From WJMD01 sp964596015 (GTDB taxonomy: Bacteria > Joyebacterota > Joyebacteria > Joyebacterales > Joyebacteraceae): a DNA stretch of 64,000 nucleotides. Shown here in pieces: positions 52,851 to 61,363 of this stretch. The DNA lies in the NCBI GenBank assembly GCA_964596015.1, contig CAZQSB010000004.1, forward strand, positions 1 to 64,000, written 5' to 3'. A program made the position numbers and the translations under genes. Every line of letters starts with the position of its first letter. The stretch's first letter is position 1. The notes beneath the pieces are model-generated. The model ran no database searches. It was not told the origin of the DNA and worked only from the letters and a program-made list of their open reading frames with translations.

Positions 52851-53875
52851 GGACCTCCGACTTCGACTACGAGCTGCCGCGCGAGCTGATCGCGCAGTAC
52901 CCATCGGAGAGGCGCGACGAGTCGCGCCTTCTCGTTCTCAGGCGGGACCGGGACGAGTTCGAGCACCGGCGGTTCCGCGACATCCTCGAGTATCTCCGTC
53001 CCGAAGACTGCCTCGTTCTGAACGAGAGCCGCGTGATACCGGCTCGGCTCATCGGCCGCAAGGCGCTCACGGGCGGCCGCGTCGAGGTCTTCCTGCTCGA
53101 GCCCGGGACGGACGACACGTGGACGGCTCTCGTCCGGCCCGGCGCGCGCGTCGCGGACGGCGCGACGATCGTCTTCTCCGAGAACCTCTCCGCGGTCGTC
53201 GAGTCGACGCTCGACGAAGGGAAGCGGAAGGTCCGCCTCCTCGCCGAGGGGGACCCGCTCGAGGAGCTCTCGGCCGTCGGGCGGGTTCCGCTCCCTCCGT
53301 ACATCGACCGCGAACCCGAGCCCGTCGACGTCGAGCGATACCAGACGGTGTACGCGCGCGTTCCGGGCGCCGTGGCCGCGCCGACGGCGGGGCTTCATTT
53401 CACGGAGAAGCTGCTCGAGCGGGCGGAGGACGAGGGCGTCAGGACCGCGCGGGTCATCCTCCACGTCGGGCTCGGCACGTTCCGTCCGGTCGCGAGCGAC
53501 GACCCGGAAGAGCACCACATGGACGAGGAGCGCTACGAACTGCCGGAGGGGGCGGCCGCCGAGATCAATGAGGCCAGGGCCGCCGGAGGACGCATCGTCG
53601 CCGTGGGCACCACGGCGGTGCGCGTGCTCGAGTCCACGGCGGATGAGGGCGGCGAGGTCCGGGCCGGCTCCGGCTCGACGGGGCTCTTCATCAGGCCGCC
53701 CTACGAGTTCCGGGCGGTCGACGCGCTGGTCACGAACTTCCATCTTCCGAAGTCGACGCTCCTGATGCTCGTCTCGGCGCTCGCGGGACGGGAGAAGGTC
53801 CTGGCGGCCTATCGCGAGGCCGTCGAGGCGGGGTATCGCTTCTACAGCTACGGCGACGCGATGCTGATCATCTGA
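52847..53875 (+). CDS. queA: S-adenosylmethionine:tRNA ribosyltransferase-isomerase
   Basis: 342 residues from the GTG at 52847, overlapping the queH stop; GGGGAG lies upstream. QueA adds the epoxycyclopentanediol ring to preQ1 in tRNA. Blocks: FDYELPRELIAQYPSERRDESRLLVL, LNESRVIPARLIGRK, AAPTAGLHFTEKLLE, RVILHVGLGTFRPV, VGTTAVRVLES and VTNFHLPKSTLLMLVSALAG. The longer reading frame upstream lies inside queH and is not translated. Confidence 0.95.
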   Translation: MRTSDFDYELPRELIAQYPSERRDESRLLVLRRDRDEFEHRRFRDILEYLRPEDCLVLNESRVIPARLIGRKALTGGRVEVFLLEPGTDDTWTALVRPGARVADGATIVFSENLSAVVESTLDEGKRKVRLLAEGDPLEELSAVGRVPLPPYIDREPEPVDVERYQTVYARVPGAVAAPTAGLHFTEKLLERAEDEGVRTARVILHVGLGTFRPVASDDPEEHHMDEERYELPEGAAAEINEARAAGGRIVAVGTTAVRVLESTADEGGEVRAGSGSTGLFIRPPYEFRAVDALVTNFHLPKSTLLMLVSALAGREKVLAAYREAVEAGYRFYSYGDAMLII

Positions 53876-53972
53876 GCGCCGGGGCCGCGCGAGTGAACGG
53901 GACGTGGCCGGCGGCGTCCGGATGTCGCGGCGGGGAACGCCTGCGCCGTGGCCTCACGCAAGCGGAGGGAAC

Positions 53973-55100
53973 GTGTTCGAGTTCCGGGTCATTGCCGAGG
54001 ACGCCGAGACCGGAGCGAGGGCCGGCGAGCTCACGACGCCGCACGGCGTCATCGAGACTCCGGTCTTCATGCCTGTCGGCACGCAGGCGACCGTCAAGAC
54101 GCTGTCGCCCGGGGACCTCGAGGAGCTCGGAGCGCGCATCATCCTTGCGAACGCGTACCACCTGTTCCTTCGGCCGGGCGCGGACGTCATCCGGGAGGCC
54201 GGCGGCATTCACCGCTTCATGGCGTGGGACGGCGCCGTGCTCACGGACAGCGGAGGGTTCCAGGTCTTCAGCCTCGCGCGCCTGAACCGCGTGACCGACG
54301 AAGGTCTCGAGTTCCAGTCTCACCTCGACGGCGCGCGCCACTTCATGTCGCCCGAGGACAACGTCGCCCTGCAGCGGGCCATCGGCGCCGACATCATCAT
54401 GGCGCTCGACGAGTGCGTCGCCTACCCGGCCGAGAGGTCCTACGTCGAGCGTTCCCACGAGCTCACGCTCCGCTGGGCGGGGAGAGCGCGGCGCGCGTGG
54501 CTGGAGGAGCCTTCCGACCAGGCGCTCTTCGGAATCGTCCAGGGGGCGACCTATGAGGACCTCAGACGCGACGCCGCGAAGAGGCTCGCGGACATGGATT
54601 TCCCCGGGTACGCCATAGGCGGGCTGGCGGTCGGAGAGCCGGTCGGCGTCATGCGGGAGATGGTCGACGCGTGCCTCGACGAGCTACCGCCGGAGCGCCC
54701 GCGGTACTTCATGGGGCAGGGGTTCCCCGAGGACATCGTCGGCTCCGTCGCCCAGGGCATCGACATGTTCGACTGCGTGATGCCGACGCGGAACGCGAGA
54801 AAGGGCATGCTCTTCACCTCCGAGGGACGGCTCGTCGTGAAGAACGCCGCGTACGCCCGCGACGACGCGCCGCCCGACCCCGCCTGCGGCTGTCCGACCT
54901 GCCGCACGCATTCCCGCGCGTACCTCCGCCATCTCTTCCAGGCGGAGGAGAGCCTTGCGGGAAGGCTCGCGACCGTGCACAATATCAGCTTCTACCTGTC
55001 GATGATGCGCTCGATGCGCGACGCCATCATCGGCGGACGGTTCAACGCGTGGCGCTCCGCCTTCCTCGGACAGGGGCCGTGGACTGCGGCGGGCGCCTGA
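53973..55100 (+). CDS. tgt: Queuine tRNA-ribosyltransferase
   Basis: 375 residues from the GTG at 53973, with GCGGAGGGA upstream, which gives the usual N-terminus (FEFRVIAEDAETGARAGEL); earlier in-frame codons add residues without homology. The enzyme swaps guanine-34 for preQ1. Active-site blocks: VFMPVGTQATVKTLSP, LTDSGGFQVFSLA, IVQGATYEDLR and GIDMFDCVMPTRNARKG (nucleophile Asp). Zinc site CGCPTC with a later His in YLRHLFQAEE. Third of the queuosine genes. Confidence 0.95.
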   Translation: MFEFRVIAEDAETGARAGELTTPHGVIETPVFMPVGTQATVKTLSPGDLEELGARIILANAYHLFLRPGADVIREAGGIHRFMAWDGAVLTDSGGFQVFSLARLNRVTDEGLEFQSHLDGARHFMSPEDNVALQRAIGADIIMALDECVAYPAERSYVERSHELTLRWAGRARRAWLEEPSDQALFGIVQGATYEDLRRDAAKRLADMDFPGYAIGGLAVGEPVGVMREMVDACLDELPPERPRYFMGQGFPEDIVGSVAQGIDMFDCVMPTRNARKGMLFTSEGRLVVKNAAYARDDAPPDPACGCPTCRTHSRAYLRHLFQAEESLAGRLATVHNISFYLSMMRSMRDAIIGGRFNAWRSAFLGQGPWTAAGA

Positions 55101-55130
55101 CGCGCACATGGATGACGAGCGGGAGGGATG

Positions 55131-56342
55131 ATGAAGGCGAACGACCCGAGAGTCGCGGAAGGACTGATCGACGCGTCGGGCGGGAAGATGGTCCTGCTCG
55201 TCGCGGACGGGCTCGGCGGACTGCCGCATCCGAAGACGGGGCTCACCGAGCTCGAGACCGCCGAGACCCCCAATCTCGATGCTCTCGCGAGACAGAGCGT
55301 CTGCGGGCTTCATACGCCCATAGCTCCCGGCATCACACCGGGAAGCGGTCCGGCGCACATGGCGCTCTTCGGCTACGATCCTGTCGAGTATGTGATCGGA
55401 CGGGGCGTTCTCGAGGCGCTGGGCATCGACTTCGAGCTCAAGCCGGGCGACGTCGCCATCCGCGTGAACTTCGCGACGATCGATGACGACGGTCTCGTGG
55501 TCGACCGGCGGGCGGGGCGGATATCCACCGAGAAGTGCCGGGAGCTCGCCGAGAGGCTGAACGACATCCAGGTTCCCGGCGTCGAGATCATGGTCCGGCC
55601 GGTCAAGGAGCACCGCGCGGTCATCGTCCTCAGGGGAGAGGGGCTCGTGGGCGGTCTCGAGGACACCGACCCGCAGGAGACGGGCGTCGCGCCGAAGCCC
55701 GTCGAGGCCGGGAGCGCCCAGCAGGAACGCACCGCGGAGGTGCTCCGCGCGTTCGTGAGCGCCGCCGCCGAGATGCTCAAGAAGGAGCCCAGGGCCAACA
55801 TGATCCTGATGCGCGGCATCGCCAGCCGCGACCCGATCCCCACCGTGACAGAGCGGTTCGGCATCGATGCCGGCGCCATAGCCGGCTACCCCATGTACCG
55901 CGGCGTGGCGGGACTTGTGGGCATGAACGTCCTGCCTCCCGCAGAATCGCCTGAGGAACTCATCGCTGCGGGCCGGAAGGCGTACGACGACCACGACTAT
56001 CTCTTCCTCCACTTCAAGAAGACCGATTCGACGGGAGAGGACGGCGACTTCGACCGGAAGGTGGAGGCCTCGGAGAAGCTGGATGCGCTCATTCCCGGCA
56101 TTCTCGAGATCGACCCCGACGTCCTCGTCGTGACGGGCGACCACTCGACGCCCTCGGCGCTGGCGTCGCACTCGTGGCACCCGGTGCCGCTCCTTCTGCG
56201 CGCGAAGAGCGCGCGGGTCGACGCGGTCGAGGCGTTCGGCGAGTCGCACTGCCTGAGAGGTGGTCTGGGGATGATCCGGGCGGTCGATATCATGCCGCTC
56301 ATGCTGGCGCACGCCGGCCGACTCGACAAGTTCGGGGCCTGA
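55131..56342 (+). CDS. apgM: 2,3-bisphosphoglycerate-independent phosphoglycerate mutase, archaeal (ApgM) type
   Basis: 403 residues; GGGAGGG is followed by two ATG codons (55128, 55131) and the second has the better spacing. It interconverts 3- and 2-phosphoglycerate. AP-superfamily metal motifs: VLLVADGLGGLPHP, ETPNLDALA, PGSGPAHMALFGYDP (nucleophile Ser), HFKKTDSTGEDGDF and VVTGDHSTPSALASHSWHPVPLLL. The form is about 400 residues, shorter than bacterial GpmI (about 510). It lies between tgt and lnt. Confidence 0.92.
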   Translation: MKANDPRVAEGLIDASGGKMVLLVADGLGGLPHPKTGLTELETAETPNLDALARQSVCGLHTPIAPGITPGSGPAHMALFGYDPVEYVIGRGVLEALGIDFELKPGDVAIRVNFATIDDDGLVVDRRAGRISTEKCRELAERLNDIQVPGVEIMVRPVKEHRAVIVLRGEGLVGGLEDTDPQETGVAPKPVEAGSAQQERTAEVLRAFVSAAAEMLKKEPRANMILMRGIASRDPIPTVTERFGIDAGAIAGYPMYRGVAGLVGMNVLPPAESPEELIAAGRKAYDDHDYLFLHFKKTDSTGEDGDFDRKVEASEKLDALIPGILEIDPDVLVVTGDHSTPSALASHSWHPVPLLLRAKSARVDAVEAFGESHCLRGGLGMIRAVDIMPLMLAHAGRLDKFGA

Positions 56343-56363
56343 CCGGTCCCCGGGGGAGTCCAG

Positions 56364-57965
56364 GTGGCACCGCCGCCCGAACGAACCGCGACGCGAGTGA
56401 TGGAGAGTCGCAGCCCCGCGATGTCCCGCGGCCGCGAGTCCGCGCTCCTCGTCATATCAGGCGCGGCACTGGCTCTGGCGTTTCCGCCGGTGAATCTCTG
56501 GCCGCTGGCGTTTGTCGGCCTCATGCCGCTCTTCTACGTGATCGAGCGGACCAGGGTGACCGGGTTCTGGAGCGCGTTCCGTCCCGGCTTCCTCGCGGGC
56601 GCCGCTTTCTTCCTGACTCTTGTCTACTGGATCGTCTTCCTGGGCTCCGAGCAGGGCGAGAACCACGTCCTCATGGGCGCGGCCCTCGCGCTCCTCGTGC
56701 TGCTCCAGTCGTTCTACTGGGGACTCTTCTCAGCGGGCGCGGTCCTGGTGTCACGCAGGACGAGGATTCCCTCCTTCGTCGTATTCCCCCTGTTCTGGGT
56801 CGCCGCCGAGCAGCTTCGGTCGCTCTTCGAGCTGGGCTTCTCGTGGGGAGCGCTCGGATACGCGGGGACGAGCATCGTCCCGGCCGTTCAGTTCGCCTCG
56901 GTGACGGGCGTCTTCGGAGTGTCTCTCTGGATGGCCGTCGTGAACGCGCTCGTGCTCGGCGTCGTGCTCGGCCGCCCACGGGCCCCGCGGCTCGTGGCGC
57001 TCGTTCTCCTGCTCTCCCTGCCGCTGGTCCACGGGGTCCTGACGCTCGGAAACGACTCGTGGGAGCGGACAGTCCGCGTCGCCGTGGTGCAGCCGAACAT
57101 CGGGGCTCGGCTCAAGTGGGACCCGGAGTTCAAGGAGCTCAGTTTCTCACGACTCGAGAGGCTCTCGCTGGCGGCGGGGGAGGAGGAGCCCGCGTTCATC
57201 GTATGGCCGGAGACGGCGACGCCGAGCTACCTGCTGCGGGAGCAGGAAGACCTCTCGCGCGTGGGCGCCGCCGCCCGGGCCGCCGGAGCTCCCATCCTGA
57301 CGGGCTTTCCCGATCTCACGTTCGACTCCGAGGAGGGCGGCTACTGCTCGTACAACTCGGCGCTCCTCGTGAACGCCCGGGGCGTCGTGCTGGGGAAGTA
57401 CGACAAGATCCACCTGGTGCCGTTCGGCGAGGCCATCCCCTTCGAGAGGGCGTTCCCGGTCCTGAGGAGCGTCGACTTCGGCGAGGCCGACTTCCGCCGC
57501 GGCCGCGAGCGTCTCGTGTTCGAGACGGACGGCGCGCGCTTCTCGGTCCTCATCTGCTTCGAGGCGATCTTCCCTCGTCTCGTCAGGGAGTTCGTCGACG
57601 AGGGGGCCGGGGTCCTCGTCAACATCACGAACGATGTCTGGTACGGGCGGACATCCATGCCCTTCCAGCACGCGCAGATGGCCGTGATGCGCGCGATCGA
57701 AAACCGGCGGAGCCTCGCCAGGAGCGCGAACAGCGGCATCTCGCTGTTCACCGACCCGTACGGTCGGGTCATCTCGAAGACCGGCATCTTCGAGGAAGCC
57801 GTTCTCGTGGAGGACCTGCCCGTCTCGGCCGAGCGCACCTTCTACACGCGCCACGGCTGGCTCATCGCGTGGCTCATGCTCGGCGCCGCATTGCTGCTCG
57901 TCGCGCTGGCGGTCCCGGGAGGAGCCGCGGGCCGGCAGGGCGCTCAGCCCCCCTCCGACCCATGA
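56364..57965 (+). CDS. lnt: Apolipoprotein N-acyltransferase
   Basis: 533 residues starting at GTG after GGGGGAGTCCAG. Lnt adds the third acyl chain to lipoproteins in the inner membrane. About seven N-terminal helices (30-240) are followed by a nitrilase-like domain with the triad Glu (VWPETATPSYLL), Lys (YDKIHLVPFGEAIPFE) and Cys (VLICFEAIFPRLV), plus NITNDVWYGRTSMPFQHAQMAVMRAIEN. It fits the many lipobox proteins in this window and indicates a diderm envelope. Followed by a 521-bp gap. Confidence 0.94.
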   Translation: MAPPPERTATRVMESRSPAMSRGRESALLVISGAALALAFPPVNLWPLAFVGLMPLFYVIERTRVTGFWSAFRPGFLAGAAFFLTLVYWIVFLGSEQGENHVLMGAALALLVLLQSFYWGLFSAGAVLVSRRTRIPSFVVFPLFWVAAEQLRSLFELGFSWGALGYAGTSIVPAVQFASVTGVFGVSLWMAVVNALVLGVVLGRPRAPRLVALVLLLSLPLVHGVLTLGNDSWERTVRVAVVQPNIGARLKWDPEFKELSFSRLERLSLAAGEEEPAFIVWPETATPSYLLREQEDLSRVGAAARAAGAPILTGFPDLTFDSEEGGYCSYNSALLVNARGVVLGKYDKIHLVPFGEAIPFERAFPVLRSVDFGEADFRRGRERLVFETDGARFSVLICFEAIFPRLVREFVDEGAGVLVNITNDVWYGRTSMPFQHAQMAVMRAIENRRSLARSANSGISLFTDPYGRVISKTGIFEEAVLVEDLPVSAERTFYTRHGWLIAWLMLGAALLLVALAVPGGAAGRQGAQPPSDP

Positions 57966-58486
57966 AGCGCCGCACTTCGCTCTTGCCTCCTTATCCTTGC
58001 CCTCTTACCATCATGTAGGATGGACGTCATGACAGGCACCCCGGCGGCGGAGACCGCGTCCGCCCGCATGAGGCGTCCGGATGGAAGAGGCTGGAACGAA
58101 CCGAAGGACCGCTCCGCCTGACGCGCCGTCTCTCTGGACGGCGCGCGCGGCGTCTCTGCCGCTTTCAGGACCCGCCGGCGCCGGCACTCACCGCGCGTGC
58201 TCCGGCGGACGCGTCCGGGACCGGAGCGGTTCTGCTCCCGACCGGATGCTCCGCCGGTTCCCGGCGGCGCGCCGCGCTTCACGGAACTGCATTCCGAGCC
58301 GGATGCGAATGCGGCTCAGCCCCCGCGGAACGGCAACCAAGCCCTCCTGCTCCCGGCTCGTCTCTAACTTTCAGCATCACAGCTACTTACACGCCCAGGC
58401 TCAGAACGGGCCGTGGCATGGTCCTTGCATACACGTCACGTGGCTTCTCTTGTTCGGGCAAGGCCCGGACCAGTGCAGGAGGGGGT
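57966..58486. other. 521-bp intergenic region with hairpins and a sigma-54 promoter
   Basis: Open frames here are short, rich in Arg/Pro and lack ribosome sites, so no gene is supported. A hairpin CCGCCGG/CCGGCGG (58251-58257 with 58261-58267) may end lnt transcription. The -24/-12 promoter at 58414-58430 lies near the right end, about 57 bases before the first pilus gene. Confidence 0.6.
58414..58430 (+). promoter_or_regulatory. Sigma-54 (-24/-12) promoter of the pilus operon
   Basis: TGGCATG, four bases, TTGCAT matches TGGCACG-N4-TTGCA with one mismatch; the invariant GG and GC are 12 bases apart. Transcription would start near 58441 and the first ATG is at 58487. An activator of the NtrC/PilR type is implied but not found in the window. 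Confidence 0.75.
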
Positions 58487-59848
58487 ATGGGAGAGAAGAA
58501 CAGCCTTGAGCTGACGCGGAACGGTCCTCCGACCGCTCTCTTGTCAAGTGAGCGCGGCGCCGCGCTCGTCACGGTCATGGTGGTCATCGCGGCCGTTCTC
58601 CTTATCGGCGTGGCGCTCTTCATCCTCGGCACCGGCGAGAGCGACGTGGTTGAGTACGGCGTCGACGGGGCGCGGGCTTTCTATCTCGCCGAGGCCGGCG
58701 TCGACCGCGCGAGAAGCTGGCTCGAGCAGAACGCCCAGGAGGACCCCCCTCAGTTTCCCGCGAGCGCATCGGTCTCGGACCAGCCTCTTGGCGGCGGGGA
58801 GTACGACGTCACGCTCAATAAGGTCGCAGGCAACCCGTGGGTGGCCGACTACGACGTCGTGGCGACCGGCACGGTCGACGGCGTGACGCGCCAGATACAC
58901 GTCGTGCTCCGCCACGAGACGTTCGCCCAGTACATGTACTTCGCGTCTCACATGGACGACATCTGGTTCATCACCGGGGACAGCCTCGACGGGCGCGTGC
59001 ACGCGAACGGCCACATCCGGCTCTCAGGTTCTCCGTGGTTCGGCATGAAGGTCACATCGTCGGCGGACAACTTCATCATCTGGCAGGATTCGAACCCCAT
59101 CTTCGAGGGCGGGTACGAGCTGGGCGTCCCCGAGATACCGCTCCCGATCACGAACGAACTCATCAGCGGACTCAGCGGCGAGGCGCAGTCGGGCGGGCAC
59201 TATGCGGGCAGCCTGAGCGGCAGCAAGTCGAAGTACGAGGTCATCCTGGGACGCGGTGGCGCGATGGGCTATCTGAGCTACCGCAAGTATGAGCGGCAGG
59301 GATGGTGGGGCTACCAGTGGTCCGACTGGATCGACGTCTCGATCGGGACGACCAACGGGGTCTTCTGGTTCGACGAGCCTGTCTACATGGAGGGTGTACT
59401 CGACGGGGAGCTGACCATCGGAAGCTCCGAGGACATCTACATCGTCGATGACGTCACGTATGAGGACTCGACGCCCGGCGAGGGACCGAATCCGGGCGGG
59501 GACGACATCCTCGGGATCATCTCCGCGGAGAACGTCATCGTGGCCGACACGTACGCGAACAGGAACGACGTCGAGATCCACGCGCACATGATGGCGCTCC
59601 ATCACTCTTTCACGGTCGAGGACTACAACCAGGGCGACCCCCGCGGCAAGCTGTCGATCTACGGGGGCTTCGCGCATACGAACCAGGCGCCGGTGGGCAT
59701 GTTCCAGCACGGCGGCGGCATCATCCACGGGTACTACAAGGACTATCACTACGACCCGAACCTCATCACGAACTCGCCGCCCGGGTATCCGACCACGGGG
59801 AAGTACAACGTGCTCCTGTGGGAGGAGATCTACCCGCCGGTCCTGTAG
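58487..59848 (+). CDS. PilX-like pilus protein with large C-terminal domain (DUF4900-like)
   Basis: 453 residues from the ATG at 58487 with AGGAGGGGGT upstream. A short leader ends SERG, then AALVTVMVVIAAVLLIGVAL forms a type IV pilin-like helix, lacking the Glu at mature position 5 as in PilX proteins, and ARAFYLAEAGVDRARSWL continues the PilX N-terminal pattern. The C-terminal 330 residues are beta-rich with DSLDGRVHANGHIRLSGSPWFG, GVFWFDEPVYMEGVLDGELTIG and IIVAD-like blocks, which I associate with DUF4900. It may form a pilus-tip or surface component. It has a paralogue immediately downstream. Confidence 0.75.
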   Translation: MGEKNSLELTRNGPPTALLSSERGAALVTVMVVIAAVLLIGVALFILGTGESDVVEYGVDGARAFYLAEAGVDRARSWLEQNAQEDPPQFPASASVSDQPLGGGEYDVTLNKVAGNPWVADYDVVATGTVDGVTRQIHVVLRHETFAQYMYFASHMDDIWFITGDSLDGRVHANGHIRLSGSPWFGMKVTSSADNFIIWQDSNPIFEGGYELGVPEIPLPITNELISGLSGEAQSGGHYAGSLSGSKSKYEVILGRGGAMGYLSYRKYERQGWWGYQWSDWIDVSIGTTNGVFWFDEPVYMEGVLDGELTIGSSEDIYIVDDVTYEDSTPGEGPNPGGDDILGIISAENVIVADTYANRNDVEIHAHMMALHHSFTVEDYNQGDPRGKLSIYGGFAHTNQAPVGMFQHGGGIIHGYYKDYHYDPNLITNSPPGYPTTGKYNVLLWEEIYPPVL

Positions 59849-59849
59849 T

Positions 59850-59884
59850 GGCGGACGCCTCCGGACGCTGGAGGCCTGTCCGCC
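59850..59884 (+). terminator. Hairpin between the two PilX-like genes
   Basis: GGCGGAC/GTCCGCC (59850-59856 with 59878-59884) encloses GCCTCC/GGAGGC (59857-59862 with 59870-59875). There is no T tract and the operon continues, so it may reduce read-through or protect the upstream mRNA. Confidence 0.4.
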
Positions 59885-59910
59885 GACCGCGCAGTCGGGA
59901 GAATGGAACC

Positions 59911-61257
59911 ATGGAACGGTTGCATCGCGACAGAGCGCCCTCCGTTCGTCGCGGTCGCCGCGGCGAACGCGGCACCGCCCTCGTCACGGTGATGGTGATC
60001 ATCTCCGCCGTGCTTCTCGTCGCGTCGGCTCTCTACATCATGGCCGTCGGCGAGGGGGACCTTGTCGAACATTCAGTTGACTCGGCGAAGGCGTTCTACA
60101 TCGCGGAGGCCGGGCAGCAGCGGGCCCGCGTCTGGCTTGAGAAGGTCTCCGATGAGGGACAGTACCCCGAGACGGCCTCCGTCGCCGATGAGCCGCTCGG
60201 CGAGGGGTCATACGACGTCACGGTCCAGAAGGTGACCGGCATCTACCCGTGGCTCGTCGAGTACGAGATAACCTCGAGAGGCGAGGTCGACGGGGTGGAG
60301 CGCGAGATCGTGACGCGCATTCGCCGTGAGACCTTCGCGCAGTACGTCTATTTCGCGCACAACGCCTCGAACATCTGGTTCACCACGGGAGACAGCCTCG
60401 ATGGACGCGTCCACATCAACGGGAAGATACGACTGAGCGGCGACCCGTGGTTCGGCATGAAGATGACCTCCTCGCATTCGCAGATGGTCATCGAGGACGG
60501 CAGCAACCCGGTCTTCGAGGGCGGGTACGAGCTGGGCGTCGACACGATCCCGTTCCCGAAGGTCGGGGACATCCGAGGCACGATGCGCGACATGGCCAGT
60601 TCGGGCGGTGTCCACGGGGGCAAGCTCAGGGGCGGGAGCGCCCACTACGAGGTCGTGATCGGCATGGACGGCAACGACGGCTATCTGAGCTACCGCTCCT
60701 ACGAGAGTCGCGGCTGGTGGTACGACTACTCGGACTGGAGCCACGTCCGCATCGAGGACACGAACGGCGTCTTCTGGTTCCACGACAAGGTCTACGTCGA
60801 AGGCACCCTCGACGGCCAGGTCACGATCGGTTCGAACGAGGACATGTACATCACGGACAATATCCTCTACGCGGACTCGACGCCGGGGCACGGTCCGAAC
60901 CCGGGCTCGGACGATATTCTGGGGCTCGTCTCAGCGAAGAACATCATCGTCGCCGACACGCCGGAGAACCGGAACGACGTCGAGATCCACGCGCATATGA
61001 TGGCGCTCAACAAGTCGTTCACCGTCGAGAACTACGACTGGGGCTCCCCGAGAGGCGACCTCACGATCCACGGCGGGTTCGCGCAGAAGAAGATGGGGCC
61101 GATAGGCACCTTCTATCACGGCTACGGTGTCGTCACCGGTTACAACAAGGACTACCACTTCGACCGGAACTTCAGCTCGCAGTCGCCGCCGGCGTACCCC
61201 CAGACGGGCGACTACATCGTCGTCGACTGGGAGGACCGGCCGCTCGGCGAAGGCTGA
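59911..61257 (+). CDS. PilX-like pilus protein, second paralogue
   Basis: 448 residues from the ATG at 59911. Same architecture as the preceding protein: leader ending GERG, helix TALVTVMVIISAVLLVASAL, AKAFYIAEAGQQRARVWL, then a long C-terminal domain with DSLDGRVHINGKIRLSGDPWFG, GYELGVDTIPFP, GVFWFHDKVYVEGTLDGQVTIG and VIVAD-like blocks. The two are clearly homologous along their whole length and look like a tandem duplication that has diverged, perhaps as two subunits of one assembly. Weak ribosome site (GGGAG ten bases upstream). Confidence 0.75.
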   Translation: MERLHRDRAPSVRRGRRGERGTALVTVMVIISAVLLVASALYIMAVGEGDLVEHSVDSAKAFYIAEAGQQRARVWLEKVSDEGQYPETASVADEPLGEGSYDVTVQKVTGIYPWLVEYEITSRGEVDGVEREIVTRIRRETFAQYVYFAHNASNIWFTTGDSLDGRVHINGKIRLSGDPWFGMKMTSSHSQMVIEDGSNPVFEGGYELGVDTIPFPKVGDIRGTMRDMASSGGVHGGKLRGGSAHYEVVIGMDGNDGYLSYRSYESRGWWYDYSDWSHVRIEDTNGVFWFHDKVYVEGTLDGQVTIGSNEDMYITDNILYADSTPGHGPNPGSDDILGLVSAKNIIVADTPENRNDVEIHAHMMALNKSFTVENYDWGSPRGDLTIHGGFAQKKMGPIGTFYHGYGVVTGYNKDYHFDRNFSSQSPPAYPQTGDYIVVDWEDRPLGEG

Positions 61258-61363
61258 CGCCGCGCCCGCCGCGCATGAGGCCGCTCGGGAACGAATGAGC
61301 GCAGTCGGCGGGCGAGAGACGGACGACCGGGGAACAGGGCCTGCAGCGACGTTGGGAGGATCC

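Noticed and set aside
58081..58509. 142-codon open frame in the gap before the pilus operon
   Set aside because: No ribosome site, composition typical of random GC-rich sequence, and the sigma-54 promoter lies inside it.
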